Shown: piece by piece, positions 22,529 through 35,030 of the stretch
How positions within the stretch are numbered: the first letter of the stretch is position 1
Layout of the letters: each line of letters starts with the position of its first letter
NCBI GenBank assembly: GCA_051453625.1
Contig: JBOZIK010000001.1
Location: 93,261,000-93,324,999, forward strand
Source of the DNA: Welwitschia mirabilis
Taxonomy: Eukaryota > Gnetophyta > Gnetopsida > Welwitschiales
DNA: 64,000 bases
Direction: 5' to 3'
The notes under the pieces: model-generated
The model's input: the letters and a program-made list of their open reading frames with translations, nothing else
Told to the model about the DNA's origin: nothing
Database searches by the model: none
Translations under genes and position numbers: made by a program

Positions 22529-25500
22529 TGTAATGTATGCTTTTAACATTTATCATAATCATAATAACTTAGTGCCAAAATTAAAACATTAAAAATATTA
22601 TTATACTAGGTTTTAAATGTAGTACTTCAACCCATATGACTCAACTATTAATTTGCTTATCTCATTGACATTTGTACCTCAGTTACTTAAAGCATGTATA
22701 GGACATTGCTTAGTTTAGATAATTTAATTTAGAAAATAACTAAATGGTTTCTAATATATTTAATTAGATGTTTCTAGATTAAGTTTTATCCCACTTAATA
22801 GCTTGATTTAATATGGGTAGGAAAAGAAATAATAATTAATCTACCATAGGTGGATAGACTTACTATATACTAAAATATTTCCCTTTTTAAATTTAATGTT
22901 GTAAAGGGAAATTAATGCTATATAGGGAATATAATGATAATTATTCTTATCATTATAAGATAAGCATATATATAAAAAAATTATTTCATGACTTCAACTT
23001 AAGATCTACCATTTTATAGAGTTTCTTCCTAATGACTGCACTCTTGGTTCTTCTATATTTATTTGTCTTAATAAATTTAACTATGTAGCTGATTTGTGGA
23101 CCATATGCATTTCTATATAGATGTTTCTTATCCTCTATTATACTTTAATTAAGGTTTTAATATCACTATCTAGGTAAAAATTTTTAAGAAAACATAAGAA
23201 AGGAAGAATCTAAAATAATACTCCCATGGTTTATAATAGATTTTATGAAGAGGTATTTTTACTAATAAACCATGATTTGTGAGGTAGGAACTACTATTAG
23301 AATGGATTTTAGTTGAAATAGAGAATAATTATTTTCAAGGGCATCATGAATAGGTGATAGGAGGTGGACATTATCATGTCTTATTTAAAGGAAGAGCGGT
23401 GCCCTTTAACAACACTTATTAAGTAGGAAGAGTTAATTCATTAGCAGTTATCAGAGGAAAAAAATAAATAAAATATGCATAGTAGAATGAATAAAAGGAT
23501 ATTGAGACATGATGAATTAAGAAATAATTAGCTATATTTGTAGGAGAAGAACTCAGTTTACAAGTCATAAAAAATATAAGTAGGTGACTATCAGCTGACA
23601 CACAAACACAAGACATGATTGGGATAAGCAAAAAAAAACACAAGTAGAATAGAGATGGAGAAGATGTAGAATAGAGGATTAAAGGAGATAATTTTTTTTT
23701 TAAACAGAGGTAGTAATTATGATCTTGACATTTACTAGCTGAATATGCATGAGGAGGAGAGGTTGACTATGAGAAGGACACAACTACATATGGTTCAAGT
23801 GCAAAATCCCACAGTGAAGAAATGATCACTAAAATAAAATAGAAAGAAGGAAAATATTGATTTGCTTGGAATATTCTGGAAGATCAAGAACATAGAGTGA
23901 GAGAGACATGTGGGAAAAAGGGATGTTGTTAAAACATAGTAGTAGCAAGGAAAAGGAAATGCTAACCACTGGAGACAGAGAGAAGGAATGTGAATCTACA
24001 AGACAGCGAGGGAGGAGATATTACTAGTGAGAACATAGTAGAAAGAAAGGACAACATAAAACCAAAGAGAAAATGCTTACATGGAGGAAGAGAATAACTG
24101 TAAAGAATCACATTTGAAGGAGAGACATGTTAAATAGTATGCATATAATGGATTATGTAAATATGGCAGTGACCAAATTATAATATAAAAGAGAGTGATG
24201 AATGGATTATATGACCAACGGCAATTAATGTTCTCCTAGATTTTTGCGCCTGAGTCATATATGATGTTAAAAAATAAATAAGTTGAATGATAAAAGTTGC
24301 ACCTAATAGGACTTTAACTTTAGATCTTAGATTAGGCACTATCTGAACTTAACTAGTTATACTATAGTTTACTTAAGAATAATTTATGAAAGACAATATA
24401 TAAACTATACTTATAACTATTAGTTATTGAAAGTAAACTAGATATGTCTTAATGTGATTACATGATAACTTCAAGAAGCATACACATACATATATAATTC
24501 TTAAAAATAGCTCTTGCAAAGCGGGACATGATGATAAATATAATCATACACATTTTTGCAAATTCCAAGAAGATAAAAAAATGTTTACTTATGCCTAAAT
24601 AATAACATGACTAAATTATAACAAAACATATATAGAATATCAAATCATCTAGTAATATATGTCCCCCACATAGGATCCTCTTTTTAAAATAACTACTAAA
24701 ACATGATATTATAAATGACTACGAGACAAGTTCTCATAGAAATATTTAGTGCTTCTTAATTTTCTCTTTTACATCAGGTCATACACATAAATATGTGATG
24801 TGAGAACTACATATGTCATAGTTCCTAATATGATCCAAGGTAAAGAATAGATAAGTATAGGATTTTCTAAGTATAGGGTAAAGGACTGTGTCATAAAGGA
24901 TATGACCAAGACTTCTTATTAATCTAATGTTATCCTTTTTACTATTGTTCCATAATAATTTTCAGTAATTTAGTTGCACACAACTAGAAGGGACAAAATA
25001 ACAATATTTGTACACATTGTTTCTTTTGTTTTTAGAGGTTTAGTCCCATGACCATGGGATTCACAATAGAGAGTATCACTCTTTGAGGTTTAAACAACTG
25101 GCTACCCTAGCTTAGTTTTAGTTTCATAGTTTAGCATATCACAATATAGGTCAATGGTTGGTACAAAAATAATCATAAAATGGATTAAGAATGAACTAAC
25201 TACAAGACTTGATAAAAATTAATTAACAACAAGATAAGTAAGGATTCACAATTGTATAAGGTTCTCATAAATGATCCACCTGAAGCATAGATTATATAGA
25301 CTCCTAAATAACTCTTACAAAATATTAGTAAAAAGGCTTTAAGATTATATGATTATTGCTAAAAAAATCTCTAAACATGCATGATAACATAAGAGACATC
25401 AATATTATGAGAATATTACAAGATAAGTTGAGGCCATGTAAAATACAAGAGGAGGTTGGAACCATAATTACTCTAAGCTAGGCCTTCAAGTACTACTATT

Positions 25501-26043
25501 TGTATCTAAACCCTAATACATTCATAATTTCAAGGTATGAATATATGAATATAATGGCTAGGGGACTTAGGTATTCATAACAAGATACTAATAATATGGT
25601 TTAAGTTTCTATAGATAGTTTAGGTTCTCATAACCCTTTCTTTCCAAGTCTAACCACTAGGTGTAAATAATAATACAGCATAATAGTGCTAAATGAATTT
25701 AACTACATGAAATAAATAACATAAGTAAATGCTTTAGATCACATATATTGACTATGTTATGATCAAGATATAATTAAAAGAAATATATATCAAAGCTACA
25801 GTTATTTACAAAAGTAAGTTAAGTGATCCAATTTTAAACCATAATAATAAGAAAACAAACATGCATAAGTAATATAAATTCTATAATTAACTAAATATTT
25901 CAATTTATTAACCAGTAAGTTAATCTTTTAATAACTTCTAAAATACATGAATGTAAATATTTAGTTTTACTATTACTTTTATTATTATTTATAAACAGTT
26001 TGCAACTATGGTAAATTTTTATTATATTTTTAATATTTAATTA
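22529..26043 (-). repeat. 5' LTR of the chromodomain gypsy element
   Basis: About 3515 bp, matching 15458-18890 in the same order. The plus-strand left edge is TGTAATGTATGC, next to the primer site. It contains a segment absent from the partner near 23720-24030. Both tRNA-like modules are present (about 22985-23050 and 24295-24370). The frame at 23419-23643 is LTR sequence. Confidence 0.85.
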
Positions 26044-26148
26044 TTTATATAAGTAAAGAGGAAGGTTTTTCTAACCTTAGGAAAAGTTGAATGTGACATT
26101 TAAGTCCCTTTTATAGATGAGGATGGAGTTGAGGTGGTTGAGAGATTT

Positions 26149-26365
26149 TAGCTTGTAGTATTAAGTAGGATCTTCATCATTTAGCTTTTGGTAGATAAAA
26201 TTCTTTCTTATAGCATTTGATGAAGGTTTTCTTATAGCATTAGGTAGATAAGACTTTGTCCTCTAACATTAGTTAGAAGCTTCATCACTTAGCATTTAGA
26301 GAAGATTATCTTATAACATTTAATAGAGATTATCATTTAGCATTAAGTGGAATCTTTATTATGAT
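26149..26365. repeat. Degenerate minisatellite, about 8 units of 24-32 bp
   Basis: Imperfect units starting TAGCATT(T/A) and ending TCTTAT or TCATCA, for example around 26212, 26240, 26297 and 26322, each with a GTAGAAG or AGTAGGAT centre. Unit length varies. It lies just outside the right edge of the chromodomain gypsy element. Confidence 0.7.
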
Positions 26366-27500
26366 GAGTTCAATAGGTGGCCTTTGGAGCCAGATGCCTC
26401 TATCAACCTTTATTATTACCACATGTCTCCAATGCGACATACACATGCCTTTGTCATATGTCTTCTAATGCTACTACTACTATATGTCACCACCTCTTGT
26501 CTCAATTACCACTATTGTTTTATGTGAAATTGTGTCCATCTTTTGCCATGTATTCTAAAACATGGCTAAAGATATGCAATAGTTATGAAGAAAAAAGTAA
26601 AATTAAGTTTTCTTTTAAAAGTAATAGAAGACATATTTTATGATTAAAACAATTAAATTAGTGTTTTTATTTACAATAAATCAACCTAAAACATTTGATA
26701 TAGATGTCTATTTTTACATATTAATACAATTCTAATTGGACCTTTGCTAGACTATTAGCATAAAGTTAATAACTAAATGATCAACATGAAAAAATTATCT
26801 AAGGGAGAATACTTATGATAAATTATATATATTTTTGAAAAATTTTATGATCAATTTCTAAAACTATGATGTCAAATTTTAGAAATTATTTAAAACATGA
26901 TGTGAAAACTAGATGTTATAGTCCTTAATTAAAAATAAACTTTATCCTCAAAGTTTTATGATAGAAAGCATTAATGATTTTGATAACATATCCTTAAAAA
27001 ATCCTGATAAGTCCTTTTATTAAAAGAAAAAGATATAAAGCAATGCAACTAAGCTACAAAGAGGGGAAACTACCTAATAAGAAATGGTCATTTTATTTCC
27101 TCCTAATAATTCTAAGTTAAAAGTCAATCCATAAAAAGTGATTTATGCCTTATTATATTATTTTTAAGGTAATGGGAATGATGTGGAATGGGTGATGAAG
27201 ATGGATAATGAAAAAATGGCAAATAACTCAATCACACAATCTATAAATAAAAGAGACAACCTATTTAAGTCAATGGCTTTTGTTATATTTTTGTAATTTT
27301 TAATGGATCTCAATATTAAATAAGCATATTATTGACCAAATAATTTATACAAATTCAAAAAACTATAGTAATTCTTAAGCATAGTATTCACCAATTTCCA
27401 TCTTTTTATTTTCATTATTTTCCTTTTCTACTAGCATACATGTTCTTCATTTTAATCCATTAAATCACATGAAGCATCTAATATTTGTGACATTTTCGTC

Positions 27501-27750
27501 CAATAGAGTTAAGCATATTATTTGTAAAGAAATTAGCGTTACATTATTAACAAGTGTTTATAGCCTATATGCAGTTGATTATATCATAATTATATTGTTA
27601 TAGATACATTGCTAATAAGCATCCATAGCATTGGCATAGTTAACTAAGCCTAATTAACTAATTAATGAGACATGCATTGGGAGAAGAGAAATTATTTTTC
27701 TTTTTATTCTCCTTCTAATAAATTATTTTTATGCATATAAGAGGGATCCT
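27501..27750. repeat. Dispersed repeat, copy 2 (partner at 3263-3490)
   Basis: Same block order as copy 1: 'aatagagttaagcat', 'tacattgctaataagcatccatagc', 'atgcatataagaggg'. There is no pol remnant next to this copy. It is probably part of an untranslated region or LTR of a gypsy family. Confidence 0.55.
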
Positions 27751-28019
27751 TTTCTTATTATGCTAATAAAAAAAAATCTTGTTTTCATCAAAAGCTTTAG
27801 ACATAAGAAACATAATATGAAGTCAGGTTTCACTTATTTTAGTTATGTTTACCAAAATCAAAGACCTTAAGTGCATGTGACTTTAACAATCAAACTCAAG
27901 ATAGACATAAATTTTATTTTAAAAATCATAAGTATACTTAATTAAAACCATTTATTAAGTGATAAGAAGATCATTTATTATTTATTTTTTTAAAGGCCAT
28001 TAATCTAGATCCACGGTTC

Positions 28020-28675
28020 TCATAAATTCATAAGTAAATAACTATAGTTGATGGTTTGTAGACTTAATATGTGGTTTGAAAATGGATCTGATATATAGAA
28101 AGGCCTAAATGGATTGTGGAATAAGTGATAATGCATTGATGTTTTCATGAGAAAAACATTTTTGAGAAACACTTGACCTCTTATGAAATGACTTATTTTA
28201 AGAGCTTTAAAAGACTTAAGAGCTTTGTTATTATAAGATTCAAAGATGGAAAAATAAGAGTTAGGTAATGGTGTTGGATGGAGAATGTTTTTAAGGGAAG
28301 ACTTTGCACACACTTTTAAAAGTTTAGATAAAGCATGGAGGATGCAAACAATAGAGTCTAAATGTTCAAAGTCTAATAGGATCCATCCTATTAATTTTCT
28401 ATGCTTTTCTAAGAGATAATGTAAAACATGTTCCTTAAAGAAGGTTTAATAAAATTTAAAGAAATATGTTTTAAAATCCTATGAGGTACTTTCAAAGCAT
28501 CAAAGGAGTTATTTCCATAATAAACATTTAATTCAAATTTGACAAGGAAAACATTTAGCACAAGACAAGAACATTTAGAGTTGTAAATTTCACTAACAAA
28601 ATTGTCCTTTCTAGGGTTACTTGATAATTTTATCATATTAAAATTATTTAAGTTTAAGTCATGTTGCCAAATCAT
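28020..28675 (-). pseudogene. Two adjacent unidentified minus-strand frames
   Basis: Frames of 97 codons (28020-28313) and 88 codons (28409-28675) lie on the same strand 95 bases apart. They differ in phase, as one broken coding region might. The upstream product has an Asn/Lys-rich start, with no transmembrane or catalytic motif that I recognise; the downstream one is Phe/His/Leu-rich. In a window with otherwise few open frames, two in a row are mildly notable. I do not recognise either, and chance is a fair alternative. Confidence 0.25.
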
Positions 28676-28863
28676 ATCTTCACTTTACCATTCCTACAAT
28701 TAATAAGAGTGTTAGATGCTGCAAGAAAAGATGTTTCTGGAATGATTAATATCAAATTGTGTCTTATTGCTTCTATTTATGAAATACTAAAGTGTAATAG
28801 GAAATAATAATTATATACTTGAACTATCACATATTTTAGTATTTTTTATGATAGCTGCTACAA

Positions 28864-30056
28864 TGCATATTTATGCATTCCTTAAGCCCTTAAGCAAAAC
28901 CTATTAATTACAAATATTCTCATAAAATGCATACTAGTATAGATGGGAGTTAGCAGAAATGTCATAAACCATCAAAGGAACTAGGATCAAAGTTAGAGAA
29001 CTAATTTTTATAATGTATTTTTTATTTATAAAAGTAAAAATTAAGAACAATGTAAGAAAATAATGCAAGATAAATAGTAATGCAATGATTATAATAAAAT
29101 GTAATGAAAACACTATAGGTAATAGATCTAATTAACTAATAATCTTTATCATTAATATTAGCCCTTAATAACTTAGATCAATTAAGGAAAACTATCAGTA
29201 AATCCTAACCAACATAAGGTATACTGCACAAAATATAGACAAATGTAACTAATATGCTATGAATGCAAAATACAGGAACTAAACTAACAATTTCAACTTT
29301 AACAAAGGTTGCTCTTGTAGCCTATATTAATTATAAAGCTATCATGAAATTATAACTAACATAAACCATAAGGAAGATTTACATAATGAAAAATAAGAAA
29401 AATGTTTTGATTAAAGTCAAGCCAAGTTTCTAGTTACAAAGAAATAATACATAAATAAAGGAGATATAGCCTAATATTAAGAAAGACTTCTAATAATAAT
29501 AAATAGATATCCCACCATTTGATATCCTCTCACAAGATTAATGGATTGAGGGAAAAAGGTTTTTATTACAAAGAACATCTGAAAACAAAAAACCTAGTAG
29601 CACTAAAGGAGGATGCATAACACATTATAATGGTTAGGTAAAGTTTGGTGTATTAATTAAAATTAGATATAGTATCATCCTATCTATTGTCTAGATGATT
29701 ATGCAGATGATGTTAAATTAGAAGGAATTCCACATTAGCTTCTAGCTTAGTCCAGTCAGCATCCTTGTTAGCTTTATTATATAGTAATCTAGTACTACTG
29801 TTTGGATGATTATGGAGATGATGAACTTTTAAGTTCTTCTATTAAGTTAAATCAACCTATCTGATTGGAAGATTCCTTCTTGGAATGTTGAGTATTAGAA
29901 ATCGACTGAAATGCTTCAAAAATGGAAAAGATTATACATTTCTGTGATCATTACCTTGACTCTTCATTACTATCAGACTTCACCTAAACCTATCTAAATA
30001 TCCTAAAAAAACACTCCAAAAACCCCATAAAATGCATATAATTTAGTATTACAACA
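28864..30056 (-). repeat. Athila-like LTR a
   Basis: About 1193 bp. It aligns over its whole length with LTR d (59324-60555): 'tgcatactagtatagatgg', 'ataatgcaagataaa(t/c)a', 'ctaaactaacaatttcaac' and 'ataactaacataaaccataag' occur in both, in order. The left edge is TGCATATT and the right edge ATTACAACA. Beside the right edge the minus strand reads AAGTGAGAGGCTA, a good polypurine tract, so this is a 3' LTR. Confidence 0.8.
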
Positions 30057-31984
30057 TAGCCTCTCACTTAGCCTTGTTAGTTTCTAATAAAGTAAGTGAG
30101 TAACTATAATTGTGAGCTAAATTAACTAAGATAAACATTGACTAAGGAAAGATAAATCAAACGTAGAAATCTGATCATGCAAGATAAAATGCCAAAATAT
30201 AATATATTAGACATATTATCTTAGTGGAGTAAGGGGTTGTACTATCATCCTATGCATCATCTGGATGATGGAGGGGATGAAAGAATAAAGATTAGGTTAT
30301 AAAAATCAATTTCATATAAAAATAATTATCAAAAAATAAATATTAGATACTTATAAACTAGATTACTCCCCTACCTAAAATATTTAGTACATCATTTAAA
30401 AAAATAATTTAAATGTCATATTAAAAGTTACCATAAGATATAATCATGATAATTGAGATAAATAATGTGCATGTATGAAAAAAAATAGTGATAACTTTAA
30501 AATATATACATAAATTAATCAATGATTTTTTTTTTAAGTACAATATATAAAGGATTAATACATTAATCATAATACATCAAAATCACTCCTCTTACAATGC
30601 TATAATAAACTCAACCTTAGTGGCTATAGGTGGAGATGGAGGAGAAGGAAGGTGCTCTTCTTTAATCGGGGAATGTTCATTGATGGATTCTAAAATAGTC
30701 TGTGTTAGTGTCATCTTCCTAGACGCATACCGCCTTTGGAATGTATACTATGATACTATTCTTAATGAGTAAAACTCTGTCTCACATAGCCATCATCTGC
30801 TGCTCCATGTCATGTAGTCATCGCTTTATAGTAATCATCCTCGACTTCATTGTAGTCATCTTATACTTTATATGATTATCCTATGATGTAACTCTATAAA
30901 GCCCTAATCAATGATTTATCGTATTTCCTGGGTTATGTTTCCTAAGAGAGCCTACATTGGATCTACTGTAATGTCCACTTCTGACATCAAAATCTATTGT
31001 TGCTTGACTCCATCTAGAATCTAAATGCCCATATCCTATAAGTAGTAAGCTAAAGTCTATAAATGTGTGAGCTACTATTTGCTTGTAGGATCCAAAATGC
31101 TAAAACATTGAAAAATGGTAAAGAAAAGGCAAGGATATTCCAAGGTATGAATGTGTCAAGCCTTTACCATTGATCTTAGTCTCCTCCATATAAAATATGG
31201 TAAATCCATCTACTCATCATATTTGAATATGGCTAGATAAGAGACCATGCAATGGCTATTATGGAAAAATAAGCAGATGTTATGAATTAGTATTTTATGT
31301 AGTATTCTTTATGCTAGAGGTAAATGAGTAATAATCACTTCATGCCCATCTCCTGTCACATCTGCCAAAATATCTAATATTATCCCATATGACTAACTCC
31401 TTAGTGCCACCAGCAAAATGAATATGTGTGCTCCTCAAATCTTATGATTAATGCAATATGCCCTAGGAGTAAGAACACCTCATTCCCATGAATGATTACT
31501 ATAATTATTTCTATCATGCATCTTTTGTACATCTAGTTATAGATCCATGTACATGGTCTCATAGGACTCTCGAATCTCTTATGCATAATAAGTGCCATAT
31601 GCATCTACAATATAATGCAATTATAAATTTGCTAATCTTTTGATTCACCTCTGACTTAATTCTACTTATGAAATTATTAAAACATCTCTCCACTTAGATA
31701 GCTATAATATGAATTGAATGAGAGTGGGCCTAATGAGAAAGTGAATGAACTATCTCTGCTCTTTTAATGATTGGTAGTATGGTAGGCCTAGCTTCCTAGG
31801 CTAAAGGCTTAGCCTCAACCCTAGTTTAATGAGCTTGCTATCCACTATGTAACCTTTATGCTCCCAAGAAGATCCTCTCATTTACAAATAAATATAGATT
31901 TTGCACAGCATAACACATTAATATAAATGTGAGTGGATTTGATGTTCTAATAGATTGAAGTATATGCTAGAAGAAAGAGAATTT
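30057..31984 (-). pseudogene. Internal remnant with downstream (env-position) ORF, copy a
   Basis: This is the part of the Athila-like internal region that lies between pol and the 3' LTR. It aligns with 32945-35030, for example 'cctataagtagtaagctaaagt' (near 31034) with 'cctaaagatagcaagttaaagt' (near 34207). The minus-strand reading, about 30590-31900, includes an FISRIKSEVNQKISKFI stretch, an Asp/Tyr-rich region, and near the end a Pro-rich EEHLPSPPSPP segment. In Athila elements an env-like ORF occupies this position; I see no clear signal peptide or fusion peptide, so only the position is claimed. Gag and pol of this unit are missing. Confidence 0.5.
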
Positions 31985-32933
31985 ATTTTATGATGAAACA
32001 CTTACATACTTTAATAACAAAAATAGAATGCAAAGCAGAAAATAAGAATGTAAACAAACTTCTGTAAAGTTAATCTAGAAAAGAAAAAGATAATGCACCT
32101 AAACTAACAATGCTCAATCTTGATAAAGGTTTTTTTTTATAACCTATATCACTAAAGAAGATGTTATGGAGTTAGAAATAAATAAACTATAAGGAATAAG
32201 TACATAATAAGCATAGGAAAATATAAAAGAGTTCTTGAATTAGTTTCAAACCAACATTCATGTTACAAAGTAACTACACCTTAATGGAGGAAGCACAATC
32301 CAATACCAAGGAAGACATCTCTATACAACTACAATGGACAGATCTCTGGCCCTATGATCTCCTGCCATAATAATTTTTAGTGTAAGCGAAGATAAGTAGG
32401 AGTCGAGGGTGGAGTCAATACGTATTGACAAACAGACTCATAAACAAATAAACAAGATAAATAGATATGGAAACAACCCTAACAACTATGTAACAAACAT
32501 AGAGACAAATGGTAAAAGTTAGGTAAAGTTTAATGAAGCATCATAATAGTTAGATCTTATAGATCATTTGAATGATATAGAGGACAATGCCATCTTATAA
32601 GAATTTCATGTCATCTTTCAAATTGATTTTAGTTAGCATTCTCGTTGGCTTAATTGTTCTATCATCCATACAGTTGTATGGACAATAAGATGGATGATAG
32701 ACTTTTTATAAGTGTCCATGTAATGCATCAGTCTTAATATTTGTAGAAAGTTTACTTTAAAATAAAAAATATTATAAACTTTCTTAAGTGCTACAAAATG
32801 TCATGAGATTTCATGTTTTTATATATTTTATCTTAGGTATTCATTATCATAGAAATATAGCATAAACCTATCTAATATTCTACAAAACTAATCAAAATAC
32901 CTTATCAAATACATGCAAGTTAGTAGTACAACA
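31985..32933 (-). repeat. Athila-like LTR b, truncated
   Basis: Aligns with LTR c (42800-42988 plus 50488-51249) and more distantly with a and d. It begins inside the LTR at a 'gcaaagcagaaaataa' block, so the primer-site side (about 120 bp) is lost. The right edge AGTACAACA is next to a short N gap. LTRs b and c are closer to each other than to a or d. Confidence 0.75.
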
Positions 32934-32935
32934 TA

Positions 32936-32944
32936 NNNNNNNNN
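32936..32944. other. Assembly gap, 9 N
   Basis: Nine undetermined bases directly beyond LTR b, where the polypurine tract should be. Confidence 0.95.
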
Positions 32945-33661
32945 TTAGCCTTATTAGTCTCTGATAAAACCAGGTAGTTAACCATGATTGTAAACCAACT
33001 TATCTAATAATAAAACTAATTAAGGTATTGGAAAATCATCTTAAAGTTTTTTCAAAATCTCAGAGATATAGAATAAAGTGTATAAAAATAGAAAATTGAA
33101 TGTTTCACTTAATTAAGTTACTAGACATACTGTCATCTGGGTTATTATCTAGACAGTATGGAGGACAATAGACTCAAAAATTATTTTTAAAAAATAAAAA
33201 CCTATGACAAAACTTTTCAAATAGATAGTCAATAGATATACTAATAATTAAAATCCCTCCACTAAAAGGTATAGTACATAAATAAAAAGACACATTATTT
33301 AAGAAGCTAAAGAAGAATTATTAATTTGATCTAAGCACTTATTTTCATAAATCTCATCATCTTAAAAAGAGTAATACAAAATGATAATTCCTTCTATAAA
33401 ACTTGAACATAAAAGAATTGTAACAGAATATTTGTAGAAAATTTTATAATAAAATGATATCATGTTTCTTTTCATGATATTTTATTTTATAATAATAAAC
33501 AAATCTTAGTATTTAAGAGCTGTAATTCCTCCTCTCATTAATTCATCTATCATACTTATTTCTTTATGTATCTATTTCTGACATTAACATATTTTTCCTC
33601 TTTATAATATATACATGTGGTACTATACATATGAATTCGCATAATATAAAATAATATAATA

Positions 33662-33920
33662 NNNNNNNNNNNNNNNNNNNNNNNNNNNNNNNNNNNNNNN
33701 NNNNNNNNNNNNNNNNNNNNNNNNNNNNNNNNNNNNNNNNNNNNNNNNNNNNNNNNNNNNNNNNNNNNNNNNNNNNNNNNNNNNNNNNNNNNNNNNNNNN
33801 NNNNNNNNNNNNNNNNNNNNNNNNNNNNNNNNNNNNNNNNNNNNNNNNNNNNNNNNNNNNNNNNNNNNNNNNNNNNNNNNNNNNNNNNNNNNNNNNNNNN
33901 NNNNNNNNNNNNNNNNNNNN
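33662..33920. other. Assembly gap, 259 N
   Basis: Undetermined bases inside internal region 1, at the C-terminal end of the env-position ORF. The apparent frame 33564-33947 exists only because it runs through this gap. Confidence 0.95.
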
Positions 33921-35030
33921 GATTACCTCTAGGAAGTCAATTAACACACTTTACTCTATAAATGTGATGCATTAACATATGTCCACTATCTATTTCTCAA
34001 GGTACAAGAATCTTCTCTTAATTGTTTGAATATGTTACTCTAATGTTTGGATCCTTCCATCTAGTGTGTGGATACCTCTATTAATGAAACCCCTGATAGA
34101 CTTAGTGGTCTCTACCAAGAGGATCTGGATTTTCTCCAAAGTAACTCCAATTGTAGATCTCTATACTTGAGATCTCTCTACATCTCCTAGTATCTATATG
34201 TCTATGTCCTAAAGATAGCAAGTTAAAGTTTAATATTTTAAAGGTGCTACTTGTCTATGGGATCTGGTATTCCAAATCATCAAAATAAGATTAAGATGAA
34301 ATAGGGTACTTTAAATTGTGTAATTACCAGACCTCGATCATCAACCTGACTAAATAAAGGTCAGTAAATTCATCTACTCACCCTGCCTGAATGATGCCCA
34401 AATATGTAAATATGTAACCATAGCATAGTTACCATGAAATAATAAAATGATATTATGGGGTCAACTAAGTCATAAGAACTCCCTTCCTATGTAGTGTTAA
34501 ATCTACTAAGATGTCAAGTGCTATGCTATACATATAGTAATCCTCTATACCTCTAATAGAATAAATGTGTAAACTCCTAATACCACCTAAGTTTATTACT
34601 ATTGGAATGTGGTTTAGAAGTTTAGCTATCTAGTGGTCTTATAAAAAATATATAATCATGTCAAAAAGATGACCATGAGAGTTTAGCCATCACTCGATGT
34701 GCATAATCTCATAAAATTCCTTGGTTTCTAATACATAATAAATACTGTGTGCATTCAAAACCCATTAGAGTTGTAAATCTGAGATACTCTAATTAACATT
34801 TGGATTTAGTCTACTCATGAAATCTCTAAAATGATGCTCAACATGGATAGCATCTATCTAAATGATAAGTAATCATCCATGTTAAGGTGGGGGATGCATG
34901 GGATCTGCATGGTTAATTTCCCATAGTACTAATGAACTTGTTCCTACTCTACAACTTTGGCCTTATTCTTAGCTTGTCTAGCTCTATGCATATGGAGTCT
35001 ATTCAGTCAAAAATACACAAAGATGTTGCA
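33921..35030 (-). pseudogene. Downstream (env-position) ORF remnant, copy b
   Basis: Matches 30600-31900 at a divergence visible in every line. The minus strand gives, in order, 'EFYEIMRIEQWLNSHGHLFD'-like text with one stop (about 34660-34740), an 'LNHIPIVINLGGIRSLHIYS' stretch (about 34560-34620), and a predicted coiled coil, 'LEKIQILLVETTKSIRGFIN' (about 34070-34140). The 259-N gap cuts the C-terminus. It occupies the env position between pol and the 3' LTR in Athila-like elements. No function is assigned. Confidence 0.5.

Larger units (their letters stand above)
15458..26043 (-). mobile_element. Chromodomain Ty3/gypsy element with 3.4-3.5 kb LTRs
   Basis: Two direct repeats (15458-18890 and 22529-26043) flank 3.6 kb of minus-strand coding remnant in the order gag, protease, RNase H, integrase, chromodomain. 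An iMet-type primer site abuts the right-hand LTR, which is therefore the 5' LTR. The gag zinc knuckle, the RNase H phrase 'YASRQLKNHKKNY' and an integrase tail ending in a WELE chromodomain phrase place it among plant chromoviruses, most like the Tekay/Del branch with its long LTRs. Reverse transcriptase is largely deleted. Flanks TTTAA (left) and TTTAT (right) might be a target-site duplication with one change. Confidence 0.85.
26044..28863. other. Spacer between two retrotransposon blocks
   Basis: Contains the minisatellite at 26149-26365, the dispersed repeat copy at 27501-27750, and two minus frames at 28020-28675, all listed separately. The 88-codon plus frame at 26377-26643 shows no recognisable motif. 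It begins in a loosely repeated Thr/Cys/His-rich stretch (ACATGTCtCCAATGC-type units), and I do not call it a gene. The rest shows nothing identifiable. Confidence 0.5.

Noticed and set aside
26377-26643. 88-codon plus frame
   Set aside because: No motif was recognised, the first half is a loose short repeat, and no related copy or neighbouring gene supports it.
33564-33947. 127-codon minus frame
   Set aside because: Most of its codons are N; it is open only because of the assembly gap.
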